Assembly (NCBI GenBank): GCA_947629485.1 | Contig: CANRDX010000013.1 | Coordinates: 1 to 39,740 of the forward strand | Direction of reading: 5' to 3' | Length of the DNA: 39,740 bases | Source of the DNA: an uncultured Clostridia bacterium | GTDB taxonomy: Bacteria; Bacillota; Clostridia; Christensenellales; Borkfalkiaceae | Shown: positions 15,007-22,344 of the stretch, piece after piece | Position numbering within the stretch: the first letter of the stretch is position 1 | Layout: the number at the start of each line of letters is the position of its first letter | The notes under the pieces: model-generated | What the model was told of the DNA's origin: nothing | Databases searched by the model: none | What the model saw: the letters and a program-made list of their open reading frames with translations, nothing else | Translations under genes and position numbers: made by a program

Positions 15007-15015
15007 ATATTCGAT

Positions 15016-15051
15016 CGAACTTATTATAGCGCACTGTTCCAAAAGACGCAA
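15016..15051 (-). promoter_or_regulatory. Promoter of the ribU transcript
   Basis: -35 TTGCGT (15046-15051), 17 bp, -10 TATAAT (15023-15028), +1 near 15016, 10 nt before the aptamer. Confidence 0.7.
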
Positions 15052-15091
15052 GCGTTCTCACGGAAATTTCCCATTGTAAACGGTAAAAAAA

Positions 15092-15550
15092 TCACCTGCC
15101 GTTGCAAATTGCCTCCAATGACAGCTTCTTATGCGTCCCGGCAAATAGGGCAAAGACAGCCTGCACGACCAATGTGATACACGCAAAAATGATAAAGAGC
15201 ATCTGGACTGCCGGCTTCGGATCTAACTGCATCATTTCCGGTTGAAATATCGTTTGGATAAGTCCAAATTCTTGAAACATGACGATACTTTCGATCAATA
15301 ATCCGACTTGCAATAAAAGACCGAATATCATAATCATCTTTCCAAAAAATCTACGGAAAAAGATTGCGAACCCTTCGACGAGAGAAACAGCCACTCCGCC
15401 GAAGCCGAGAATGACATAAAATGCGAAAAATAAATCAATCTCTTTTGTCCCTACGCCACAATTAACAAGGCAGAAAATAGTCCCCAAAAGCCCGAATAGA
15501 GCACCCGTGCAGGCAAGCACAAGCACGGTGATATGTTTCCACGTAAGCAC
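15092..15550 (-). CDS. Four-helix membrane protein; C-terminal part of a probably split gene
   Basis: At least 152 residues if started at GTG 15550. Four hydrophobic segments are visible (about residues 7-30, 40-64, 70-92 and 112-138). The reading frame stays open upstream of the GTG and encodes RQIERIIASWPVLTWKHIT, which looks like genuine protein sequence, but no start codon or ribosome binding site is found there. The frame overlaps the preceding gene by 89 bp in another phase. The simplest reading is one protein (domain, coiled coil, then four helices) split by a frameshift near 15575-15625; translational coupling of two overlapping genes is the alternative. The function is unknown. Confidence 0.6.
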   Translation of the reverse strand: MLTWKHITVLVLACTGALFGLLGTIFCLVNCGVGTKEIDLFFAFYVILGFGGVAVSLVEGFAIFFRRFFGKMIMIFGLLLQVGLLIESIVMFQEFGLIQTIFQPEMMQLDPKPAVQMLFIIFACITLVVQAVFALFAGTHKKLSLEAICNGR

Positions 15551-15917
15551 AGGCCAGCTCGCGATAATTCGCTCGATCTGCCTTCTCCTCTTCGAGACAT
15601 TTGGCTCTTTGCTCCTCCTCTTTTTTCAGACGGATCTCTTCCTCTATCTTGCGCTCCTGCTCCTTTTTTGCGTAGTATCGTTCAAATCTTCCAAGCTGCT
15701 CCGCGGAAGCCGTTTTCTTCCAATTCTCGATCGCTCTTTCGATTTTTACCTTATCCCCGGGATCTATTGCCGAAAGTCCTCCATAGAAGACGTCGGGCAC
15801 GATAAATGTTGCCGTCCCGCCATGAAGTTGCACGGCCAAGTAGTCGCCCTGACAGGATAATACAACACATTCGCCGAAATTTTTGTGCCTGAGCTTCTTG
15901 CCTACAAGTTCTTCCAT
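15462..15917 (-). CDS. Uncharacterised protein with coiled coil; N-terminal part of a probably split gene
   Basis: A 151-residue open frame from ATG 15917, with a strong AAGGAGG 5 nt upstream. Residues 1 to about 50 look like a small beta-barrel domain (GKKLRHKNFGECVVLSCQGD then LAVQLHGGTATFIVPD). Residues about 70-120 are a charged coiled coil rich in Lys and Glu. The last 25-30 residues, including several Cys, are unlike real protein and correspond to the out-of-phase start of the next membrane region, pointing to a frameshift. It is divergent from the XRE gene at 16046 and has a consensus promoter with a palindrome in its spacer. Confidence 0.65.
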   Translation of the reverse strand: MEELVGKKLRHKNFGECVVLSCQGDYLAVQLHGGTATFIVPDVFYGGLSAIDPGDKVKIERAIENWKKTASAEQLGRFERYYAKKEQERKIEEEIRLKKEEEQRAKCLEEEKADRANYRELACAYVETYHRACACLHGCSIRAFGDYFLPC

Positions 15918-15954
15918 TTTTTCCTCCTTATTTGTTACTATCAAAAATATTTAC

Positions 15955-15990
15955 AATCAACATTATACATATTTATAATATGTATGTCAA
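15955..15990 (-). promoter_or_regulatory. Consensus promoter with operator in its spacer
   Basis: -35 TTGACA (15985-15990) and -10 TATAAT (15962-15967) are both perfect, with a 17-bp spacer. A 19-bp palindrome TACATAT-5nt-ATATGTA (15966-15984) fills the spacer. Predicted +1 is 15955. This is the same architecture as at 116-151 and 38040-38075 but with a different operator. Confidence 0.75.
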
Positions 15991-16029
15991 GTAATCAATA
16001 GAAAAAATATGTAGATTATTTTTGTGCAT

Positions 16030-16045
16030 ACTATAAAATGATAGT
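16030..16045 (+). promoter_or_regulatory. -10 region and inverted repeat at the XRE start
   Basis: TATAAA (16032-16037) would start transcription about 2 nt before the ATG at 16046. It is embedded in the inverted repeat ACTAT-N6-ATAGT (16030-16045). No clear -35 or ribosome binding site is visible. An ATATGTA half site lies at 16007-16013. Confidence 0.45.
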
Positions 16046-16363
16046 ATGGATAAGAACTTCATTAAAGAACGCTATGCCGCGATACGGCTTGCGCACAACA
16101 TTTCGGGCAGGAAATTAAGTCTCGCACTCGGGCAGAGCACGGAATATATCAACCAGATCGAGAACGGGAAAAGCCTCCCGTCGCTCGAAGGACTTTTCAA
16201 CTTTTGTGAATATTTTCATATCTCGCTCGCGGAATTTTTTGAAGAAGATTTTCGCTATCCCGTGGAATACAAACGGATCATCCATGAGCTGAACCATATG
16301 GATGCAATGGAGATCGAACAGATCTACGGACTCTTAAAGCTCATCAACCGTTCCGCAAAATAA
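16046..16363 (+). CDS. XRE-family transcriptional regulator
   Basis: A 105-residue protein. Residues about 8-65 form the Cro/C1-type HTH (IRLAHNISGRKLSLALGQSTEYINQIENGKSLPSLEGLFNFCEYFHI), followed by LAEFFEED and a short helical tail (YPVEYKRIIHELNHMDAMEIEQIYGLLKLI) of the kind found in many Clostridia regulators. It has no ribosome binding site, and its predicted transcript is almost leaderless. It is divergent from the coiled-coil/membrane gene and probably represses it. Confidence 0.88.
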   Translation: MDKNFIKERYAAIRLAHNISGRKLSLALGQSTEYINQIENGKSLPSLEGLFNFCEYFHISLAEFFEEDFRYPVEYKRIIHELNHMDAMEIEQIYGLLKLINRSAK

Positions 16364-16376
16364 TTTTGACCGCCAT

Positions 16377-16423
16377 AAAAAACCGTCCCTCTTCCCGCGT
16401 GCGGGAAGGGGGACGGACATTTT
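16377..16423. terminator. Bidirectional terminator between XRE gene and trxA
   Basis: A long GC-rich hairpin (CCGTCCC plus CTTCCCGC, 16383-16398, with 16401-16416) flanked by a T run on the plus side and six T on the minus side. Confidence 0.85.
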
Positions 16424-16432
16424 TCTCTTTTT

Positions 16433-16747
16433 TTACAGATTTTCCTTGAAGAAGGCGCGAAGCTGCTCCTCGGGAACAAACCCGAGACTGTGCGTCTTCA
16501 CCTGCCCGTCCGCAAAGACATAGATGTCGGGAATGGAGAAGATCCCGAGCGACGCGGCGAGGTCGCCGTTCTCGTCTACGTTGACTTTAACGAACTCCGC
16601 CCTGCCCTCGAACTCTTCGGAAAGTTTCTCCACGACGGGCGCGAGCATGCGGCAGGGGCCGCACCAGCTTGCCCAGAAGTCGCACACCACCTTGCCGCCC
16701 TTTTCCACGAGCGCGTCCAATTCCTGTCCTGAGATCTCTTTGATCAT
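16433..16747 (-). CDS. trxA: Thioredoxin
   Basis: A 104-residue single-domain thioredoxin with the redox motif WASWCGPCRM and the usual fold length. It reduces protein disulfides in the cytoplasm and is recharged by thioredoxin reductase. The cis-proline loop reads SIPDI, with Asp where most thioredoxins have Thr after the Pro, which may alter redox or partner preference (inference). It follows hisS by 3 bp and is therefore co-transcribed with it. Confidence 0.93.
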   Translation of the reverse strand: MIKEISGQELDALVEKGGKVVCDFWASWCGPCRMLAPVVEKLSEEFEGRAEFVKVNVDENGDLAASLGIFSIPDIYVFADGQVKTHSLGFVPEEQLRAFFKENL

Positions 16748-16750
16748 ATA

Positions 16751-18004
16751 TCACCTCTTGGGAAAATATTGTGCAATTTCATCGAATTTCACGCGCCGAG
16801 AAAGCGATTTGCTCATATCTTTGATCTCGACCGCCCCCTCTTTCAGCTCGTTCTCGCCGATGACGATGACTTTGCTCGCATAGAGCTTGTCCGCATACTT
16901 GAACTGCGCCTTCACCGAACGATCCATGAGATCGCACTCGACGATGTAGCCCCGCCTGCGCAGCTGCTCCGCGACGATCATAGCGCGCGTGCGCGACGCC
17001 TCATCCATGCCCGCGACATAGACGTCGGGCAGGCGTTCGATGATGGGGACCTCTTTCGCGTCCATCGCGAGGATCAGCCTTTCGATGCCCGCCGCAAATC
17101 CCACCGCGGGGGTGGATCTTCCGCCGAGCTGTTCGATGAGCGCGTCGTATCTCCCGCCGCCGAGAACGGTGGATTGCGCGCCGATGAGATCGGTCGTGAA
17201 CTCAAACACGGTGCGGGTGTAATAATCGAGACCGCGCACGATGCGGGGATCGACGGTGAACGAAACTTCCGCCGCGGTCAGAAGCGATTTCAGCTTCTCG
17301 AAGTGGGTGCGGCAGTCGTCGCAGAGGTAGTCGAGCATGCTCGGCGCGTGAGCGGTGTACCGCTTGCAGCCCTCGTTCTTGCAGTCGAGCATGCGGAGGG
17401 GATTTTTCTCGAAGCGGGCGCGGCAATCCTCGCACATTTCGCCGATATGCGGTCGGAAATACTCCCTGAGCGCGTCGGCATACTTCGCGCGGCAGTGCTT
17501 ACAGCCGATGGAATTGATACGCAGCTCGACGCTGTCGCCGATCTGCAATTTTTCGAGAAAACGGTTCGCGAAGAGGATCGCCTCGGCGTCCGCAGCGGGG
17601 GAATCCGAGCCGTAAAGCTCGGCGCCGAATTGGTGGAACTCCCTCAGCCTGCCCGCCTGCGGTCTCTCGTAGCGGAACGCGGAGATGAGATAGAAAACTT
17701 TGAAGGGCATCACGCCCCCCTGCAACCCGTTTTCGATGAAAGCGCGCGCAACGCCCGCCGTCCCCTCGGGACGGAGCGTGATCGAACGGCCTCCCTTGTC
17801 GAGAAAGGTGTACATCTCCTTCGTCACGACGTCCGTCGTGTCCCCCACGCCGCGCGCAAAAAGCTCGGTGTGCTCGAACGTGGGCGTGCGGATCTCCTTG
17901 AAGTTGTATTCTTCCGCGACTTCCCGCGCCGTTTCCTCGACGGTGCGCCACGTCGCCCCGTCTGCGGGGAGCATATCCTTACAGCCTTTGGGTATGTTGA
18001 TCAT
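16751..18004 (-). CDS. hisS: Histidyl-tRNA synthetase
   Basis: A 417-residue class II synthetase. Motif 1 region GCKDMLPADG, TLRPEGTAGVARAFIEN, motif 2 FRYERPQAGRLREFHQFGAEL, the histidine motif RGLDYYTRTVFEF, motif 3 GVGFAAGIERLIL-like AVGFAAGIERLIL, and the C-terminal anticodon-binding domain are all present. A Cys-rich stretch (CKHC, CEDC, CKNEGC, CDDC, about residues 168-235) is the usual insertion of the bacterial type. AAGGAG precedes the ATG. No T-box leader could be identified in the 100 nt upstream. Confidence 0.95.
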   Translation of the reverse strand: MINIPKGCKDMLPADGATWRTVEETAREVAEEYNFKEIRTPTFEHTELFARGVGDTTDVVTKEMYTFLDKGGRSITLRPEGTAGVARAFIENGLQGGVMPFKVFYLISAFRYERPQAGRLREFHQFGAELYGSDSPAADAEAILFANRFLEKLQIGDSVELRINSIGCKHCRAKYADALREYFRPHIGEMCEDCRARFEKNPLRMLDCKNEGCKRYTAHAPSMLDYLCDDCRTHFEKLKSLLTAAEVSFTVDPRIVRGLDYYTRTVFEFTTDLIGAQSTVLGGGRYDALIEQLGGRSTPAVGFAAGIERLILAMDAKEVPIIERLPDVYVAGMDEASRTRAMIVAEQLRRRGYIVECDLMDRSVKAQFKYADKLYASKVIVIGENELKEGAVEIKDMSKSLSRRVKFDEIAQYFPKR

Positions 18005-18099
18005 GATAACTCCTTTCTCTGCTCGTTACAGAAAACAACTTTTGTGAAAATTCACCACCCTTGCATCCAACAATAAGCGATTGAAGAAAGCAAATATCG

Positions 18100-18480
18100 C
18101 AATAGCTTCCCCCATCTATGGAGTGGGGAGGCTCCGCCGTAGCAAGGGGGAAGCTGTCACCATAGGTGACTGATGGGGGTTGAATTTCTAAAAACGTCAT
18201 ACTTCCCCGCGCGCACTATTCTGATAACGTCATACTGAGCCGCCGAGGAACGAGGCGTGTCGAAGTATCACCTTATTATAATGCGGTGATGTTTCGACTT
18301 CGGCTTCGCCTCCGCTACTTCGGGGCGTTGCCCCTCGTGCCGCCCTTCGGCAAAATGGAACGTGCGGGCGGGGCAACATGACGTATTTAGAATGCGCCGT
18401 GCGCGCCCCAAGTCGCCGAACCCTTTCGGCTTCTTGTCCGATGAAACGAATGAGAGAACAAGAAAATGAAGGCATAAACG
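18100..18480. repeat. Intergenic repeat block, no gene
   Basis: This part of the 837-bp gap between hisS and hslU holds the GGGGGAAGCTGTCACC...GGTGACTGATGGGGG unit (in reverse orientation relative to 6.2 kb) and GTCATACTGAGC...AAGTATCACC units. No open frame with start signals is visible. Confidence 0.65.
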
Positions 18481-18489
18481 CTTATTTCC

Positions 18490-18598
18490 TCACGAAATTT
18501 TGTTTTGCGATGTTTGGACTTCGTTTGAGGGGATTCTCTCCCCCACTGCGTGGGGTCGGAATGACACGGCGCTCCTTCTCGCAAAACAAAATTTGTGA
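18490..18598. mobile_element. MITE-like element, 109 bp, copy A
   Basis: Inverted ends TCACGAAATTTTGTTTTGC (18490-18508) and GCAAAACAAAATTTGTGA (18581-18598) enclose a short GC-rich interior with a CCCCCACTGCGTGGGG hairpin. It is about 85% identical by eye to copy B at 18733. Confidence 0.75.
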
Positions 18599-18732
18599 AC
18601 CCAATTCTTGCGTTAGGCGGAATTCACTTCCGCCGTGCGCGCCCCAATTTGGCAAGCCCTGTTGCCTTACTGTCTTTGAGGACAGACAAGTCCAGCGGGC
18701 GACAAGGCTTTGAGATGTACAACACTAACCCC

Positions 18733-18840
18733 TCACGAAATTTTGTTTTGCGATGTTCGGACTTCGTATTAGGGGATTCACTCCCCCACTGCGTGGGTTC
18801 GGAATGACGCGGTAGACCCCAAGCAAAACAAAATTTGTGA
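18733..18840. mobile_element. MITE-like element, 108 bp, copy B
   Basis: Same ends and interior as copy A and, read in reverse, as copy C at 3596-3703. It ends 1 bp before the hslU stop codon, so it may supply the transcript end of hslU. No clear target duplication was found. Confidence 0.75.
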
Positions 18841-18841
18841 A

Positions 18842-20152
18842 TCACAACACGTACTTTTTCAAATTTCTGTCTTTCGTCATGTTTTTGAGGTGTTCCTCGA
18901 CATAGGCGCGGTTGATCTCCACGGGGATGACGGGATAATCGCCGCCGCCCGCGTTGTAGGAGATATCCTCCAAAAGATATTCCATCACGGTGTGCAGTCT
19001 GCGCGCGCCGATGTCCTCGCTCGTCAAATTGATCTCCTCGGAGATCTCTGCGATCGCCTCGATCGCGTCGGGCGTGAATTTGAGGTCGATATTGTCCACG
19101 GCGAGCAGTACCGCATACTGCTGGGTGAGCGAATGCTCGGTGTTCGTGAGGATCTCCACGAAGTCCTGCTTGGTGAGTGATTTCAGCTCCACGGAAACGG
19201 GGAACCTGCCTTGAAGTTCGGGAATGAGATCCTCCACGCGTGCGACATGGAACGCCCCCGCCGCGATGAAGAGCATGTAGTCCGTCTTGACGGGGCCGTA
19301 CTTCGTCATGACCGTACTCCCCTCCACGATGGGCAGGATATCCCTCTGCACGCCCTCGCGGGAGACGTCCGCGCCCGACGTATTGCCCTTCCCCGCGATC
19401 TTATCGATCTCGTCGATAAAGATGATGCCGTCGTTTTCTGCGCGGCGCAGCGCTTCCTCGGTGGCGGCGTCGTCGTCGATGAGTTTTTCCGCTTCCTCGG
19501 CAACGAAGATCTTCATCGCCTCCTTCACGGTGAGCTTGCGCTTCTTGTGCCTTGCGGGAAGCATTTCGCCGAAGATAGACCCCAAGTTGATCGCCGCGCC
19601 GCCGGGGACAAGCTCCATGTTCTTCATCTCGTCCTTCACGTCCGCCTCGATCACCGTATTGTCGAAAACGCCCTTGCGCAGAGAAGAAAGCAGATTGTCC
19701 TCGAAGATCTTGCGGTCAAGCTCGCCGCGCTCGTTCTTTTTCATCTCGACGAGCAGTTTGAGCATGCGTTGCTCCGCCGCCTCCGTCGCCTTCACGGAGA
19801 CCTCCGCCGTTTTCTCGTCTTTGACAAGCCTGATCGCGCACTCGACGAGATCGCGCACCATGCCCTCGACGTCCTTTCCGACGTAGCCGACCTCGGTGTA
19901 TTTCGTTGCCTCCACCTTGATGAAGGGCGCCTTCACGAGCTTTGCGAGCCTACGCGCGATCTCCGTCTTGCCCACGCCCGTGGGACCCTTCATGATGATG
20001 TTTTTGGGCGTGATCTCATCGCGCAGTTCGGGAGAGAGCTGTGCGCGGCGATAGCGGTTTCTGAGCGCGATCGCGACCGCCTTTTTCGCCTCCTCCTGCC
20101 CGATGATGTGCTTGTTGAGTTCGTTTACTATTTGTTTGGGTGAAAGATCCAT
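18842..20152 (-). CDS. hslU: ATP-dependent protease ATPase subunit HslU (ClpY)
   Basis: A 436-residue AAA+ unfoldase. Visible features are the N-terminal SPKQIVNELNKHIIGQEEAKKAVAIALRNR, Walker A GPTGVGKT (56-63), the pore motif GYVGKDVE, the family's I domain in the middle, Walker B GIIFIDEIDK, SREGVQRDILPIVEGS, and the C terminus ending LKKYVL, which docks into HslV. It forms hexamers that feed substrates to HslV. The gene follows hslV on the same strand, but a 332-bp gap with two 70-bp repeats separates them, unlike the usual close spacing. Confidence 0.96.
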   Translation of the reverse strand: MDLSPKQIVNELNKHIIGQEEAKKAVAIALRNRYRRAQLSPELRDEITPKNIIMKGPTGVGKTEIARRLAKLVKAPFIKVEATKYTEVGYVGKDVEGMVRDLVECAIRLVKDEKTAEVSVKATEAAEQRMLKLLVEMKKNERGELDRKIFEDNLLSSLRKGVFDNTVIEADVKDEMKNMELVPGGAAINLGSIFGEMLPARHKKRKLTVKEAMKIFVAEEAEKLIDDDAATEEALRRAENDGIIFIDEIDKIAGKGNTSGADVSREGVQRDILPIVEGSTVMTKYGPVKTDYMLFIAAGAFHVARVEDLIPELQGRFPVSVELKSLTKQDFVEILTNTEHSLTQQYAVLLAVDNIDLKFTPDAIEAIAEISEEINLTSEDIGARRLHTVMEYLLEDISYNAGGGDYPVIPVEINRAYVEEHLKNMTKDRNLKKYVL

Positions 20153-20268
20153 GATATCTCCTTATTCATAAACGGCTTCTTCCCGATAGGCCTCCCCTCC
20201 CGCGGGGGGGGGGAGGCTCCGCCGTAGGCGGTGGTGGGGGCGCAGCGACGGAAAATCTGCAAAAATTC

Positions 20269-20338
20269 GCGGCTTCCCTGACGGGAGCGTACCCTTTTCG
20301 TACTCGACCGAAGAGAAACGCAAGCACGACGCAGTATT
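20269..20338. repeat. 70-bp direct repeat, copy 1 (hslV-hslU gap)
   Basis: Starts GCGGCTTCCCTGACGGGAGC and ends GCACGACGCAGTATT. It is about 93% identical to 20398-20467, with a 129-bp period. It contains an internal CCCTGACGGG-type stem. No coding signals are visible. Confidence 0.75.
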
Positions 20339-20397
20339 CCGACACAGAAAATTTCCTCGAAGTTTGAGCGCATAGATGCGAGCAAGACAAGGAATGC

Positions 20398-20467
20398 GCG
20401 GCTTCCCTGACGGGAGCGTACTCTTTCCGTACGCGACCGAAGGGAAACGCAAGCACGACGCAGGATT
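20398..20467. repeat. 70-bp direct repeat, copy 2 (hslV-hslU gap)
   Basis: Second copy of the unit at 20269-20338. It lies just downstream of the hslV stop codon. Confidence 0.75.
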
Positions 20468-20484
20468 GCGAAGCAGATATGCGT

Positions 20485-21018
20485 TCAAACCGTTTCGCAA
20501 ATGATATGGTCGTTCGTATAAACGCAAATCTCCGAGGCGATCTTCAAAGCCTTCCTCGCGATCTCCTCCGCGCCGAATCCGGTATTCTGCGCGAGAGCGC
20601 GCGCCGCCGCCAAAGCGTAATTTCCGCCGCTTCCGATGGCGCAAATGCCCTCGTCGGGTTCGATGACCTCCCCCGTTCCCGAGAGAATGAGCAGCGTATC
20701 CTTATCCGCCGTGATCATCATGGCGTCGAGCTTTCTGCCGATCTTGTCGCTGCGCCACAGGTCGGCGAGTTCCACCGCGGAGCGCATGAGGTTGCCCGCA
20801 AACTTGTTGAGCATGCCTTCAAACCGCTCGGAGAGCGAAAACGCGTCCGTCACGGAGCCTGCAAAGCCCAAAATGACCTTGCCCCCGTAGATCCTTCTTA
20901 CTTTGATCGCCGTATTCTTGAAGACGACGGACTCGCCCATCGTGACCTGCCCGTCCCCCGCGATCGCCGTAATGCCGTCCTTTTTTACGGCGCAGATGGT
21001 TGTTCCGCGAAATTCCAT
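20485..21018 (-). CDS. hslV: ATP-dependent protease peptidase subunit HslV (ClpQ/CodW)
   Basis: A 177-residue Ntn hydrolase of the proteasome-beta type. The N terminus [13 protein letters not shown] contains the Thr-Thr nucleophile region, and [54 protein letters not shown] and the final ICVYTND are family hallmarks. The short peptide before the Thr resembles the CodW type, in which it can be kept or removed. ATG 21018 is chosen for its GGAGG 5 nt upstream. Substrates are delivered by HslU, encoded next. Confidence 0.95.
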   Translation of the reverse strand: MEFRGTTICAVKKDGITAIAGDGQVTMGESVVFKNTAIKVRRIYGGKVILGFAGSVTDAFSLSERFEGMLNKFAGNLMRSAVELADLWRSDKIGRKLDAMMITADKDTLLILSGTGEVIEPDEGICAIGSGGNYALAAARALAQNTGFGAEEIARKALKIASEICVYTNDHIICETV

Positions 21019-21057
21019 ATAGACCTCCGCCCCGAAGGGCACGTATTCCCTTATTAT

Positions 21058-22344
21058 TTACCCAAGTACCTTCGCTTTGAAACGCTCGATCTCGGCGAAA
21101 GAGCGTTCCGCGAGCAATTTTCTGCGTTCCTTCTTGTCGCGCACGTCCTCGAATCCCCCCGCGAGCACGCCGTAGTTGGCGTTCATGGGCTGAAAATTTG
21201 CATTCGGCGCGGAAATATAGTTCGAGAGCGCGCCGATCACCGTCGTATCGGGCGGGATCACGGAAGGCTTTCCGCGCAGGCGGTTCAGGACATGGTACCC
21301 CGTAAGAAGCCCGCTCGCCGCACTTTCGACGTATCCTTCGACGCCCGCGATCTGCCCCGCGAAGAAGAGATCGGGGCTGCCCTTCACGGAGAAATCCGCA
21401 TTGAGGCACGAGGGCGCTTCGAGATAGGTATTGCGGTGCATCACGCCGTAGCGCTCGAACTCCGCATGCGCGAGCGCGGGGATCATGCCGAACACCCGCC
21501 GCTGTTCGCCGAACTTCAAGTTGGTCTGGCAGCCCACAAGCCCGTAGCTCTTCCCCTCCGCGTTCTCCTTCCTGAGTTGGAGCACGGCATAGGGGCGGAC
21601 GCCGCCGTCGCGAAGTCCCACGGGCTTAAAGGTGCCGAAGCGCAGGGTGTCCGTTCCCCGCGCCGCCATCACTTCGACGGGCATACAGCCCTCGAAAATT
21701 TCTCCCTTTTCAAATTCATGCAACGTCGCGCGTTCCGCCGAGACGAGCGCACGTACGAATCCTTCGTATTCCTCCCGCGTGAGCGGACAGTTCAGATAGC
21801 CTCCCGTGCCCCTTCCGTAGCGATCCTGCGTGAACGTGTGCGAAAGATCGACGCTCTCCGCCGAGACGACGGGCGCGGACGCGTCGTAGAAGTGGAGCAT
21901 GCCGAACCTTTTTTTGATCGCCTCGAACAGCCCTCCCGCAGTGAGCGGACCCGTCGCGACGATCCCCTTCTCGGGCAACTCCTCTATTTCCCTGCTCACG
22001 ATTTGAATGTCGGGGTGCGCGCGCAGTTTCTCCGTGACGTACGCCGAGAATTTCTCCCTGTCCACGGCGAGCGCGCCGCCCGCAGGCACGCGGGAATGCT
22101 CCGCCGCCTCCATTGTGAGAGAGGAGAGCCTGCGCATCTCCTCCTTCAACAGTCCGCACGCGTTGCCGTAGGCGTCGTCGCTCTTCAAAGAATTGGAGCA
22201 GACAAGCTCGCACAGCGCCTCGCTCTTGTGCGCGGGCGTAAGGCGGGGCTTCATATCCGCGAGCACGACTTGAACGCCGTGCGTCGCAAGAAAGTACGCC
22301 GCCTCGCTCCCCGCGAGACCCGCGCCGATCACCGTGACGCTCAC
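21058..22344 (-). CDS. trmFO: Methylenetetrahydrofolate-tRNA-(uracil-5-)-methyltransferase TrmFO
   Basis: A 428-residue flavoprotein that makes ribothymidine at position 54 of tRNAs using methylene-THF. The FAD-binding VTVIGAGLAGSEAAYFLA is at the N terminus; LCELVCSNSLKSD, CPLTREEY, GCMPVEVMAARG, FGTFKPVGL and FAGQIAGVEGYVES are family blocks. The start is GTG 22344, overlapping the TGA of topA (GTGA). It sits in the conserved order topA-trmFO-hslV, except that the xerC-like codV gene usually between trmFO and hslV in Bacillus is missing. Confidence 0.95.
   Translation of the reverse strand: MSVTVIGAGLAGSEAAYFLATHGVQVVLADMKPRLTPAHKSEALCELVCSNSLKSDDAYGNACGLLKEEMRRLSSLTMEAAEHSRVPAGGALAVDREKFSAYVTEKLRAHPDIQIVSREIEELPEKGIVATGPLTAGGLFEAIKKRFGMLHFYDASAPVVSAESVDLSHTFTQDRYGRGTGGYLNCPLTREEYEGFVRALVSAERATLHEFEKGEIFEGCMPVEVMAARGTDTLRFGTFKPVGLRDGGVRPYAVLQLRKENAEGKSYGLVGCQTNLKFGEQRRVFGMIPALAHAEFERYGVMHRNTYLEAPSCLNADFSVKGSPDLFFAGQIAGVEGYVESAASGLLTGYHVLNRLRGKPSVIPPDTTVIGALSNYISAPNANFQPMNANYGVLAGGFEDVRDKKERRKLLAERSFAEIERFKAKVLG

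Noticed and set aside
18005..18100. Possible T-box leader of hisS (AAGGGTGG seen upstream on the minus strand)
   Set aside because: The T-box core continues with NACCGCG, which is not present, and there is no terminator hairpin or specifier stem before the start codon.
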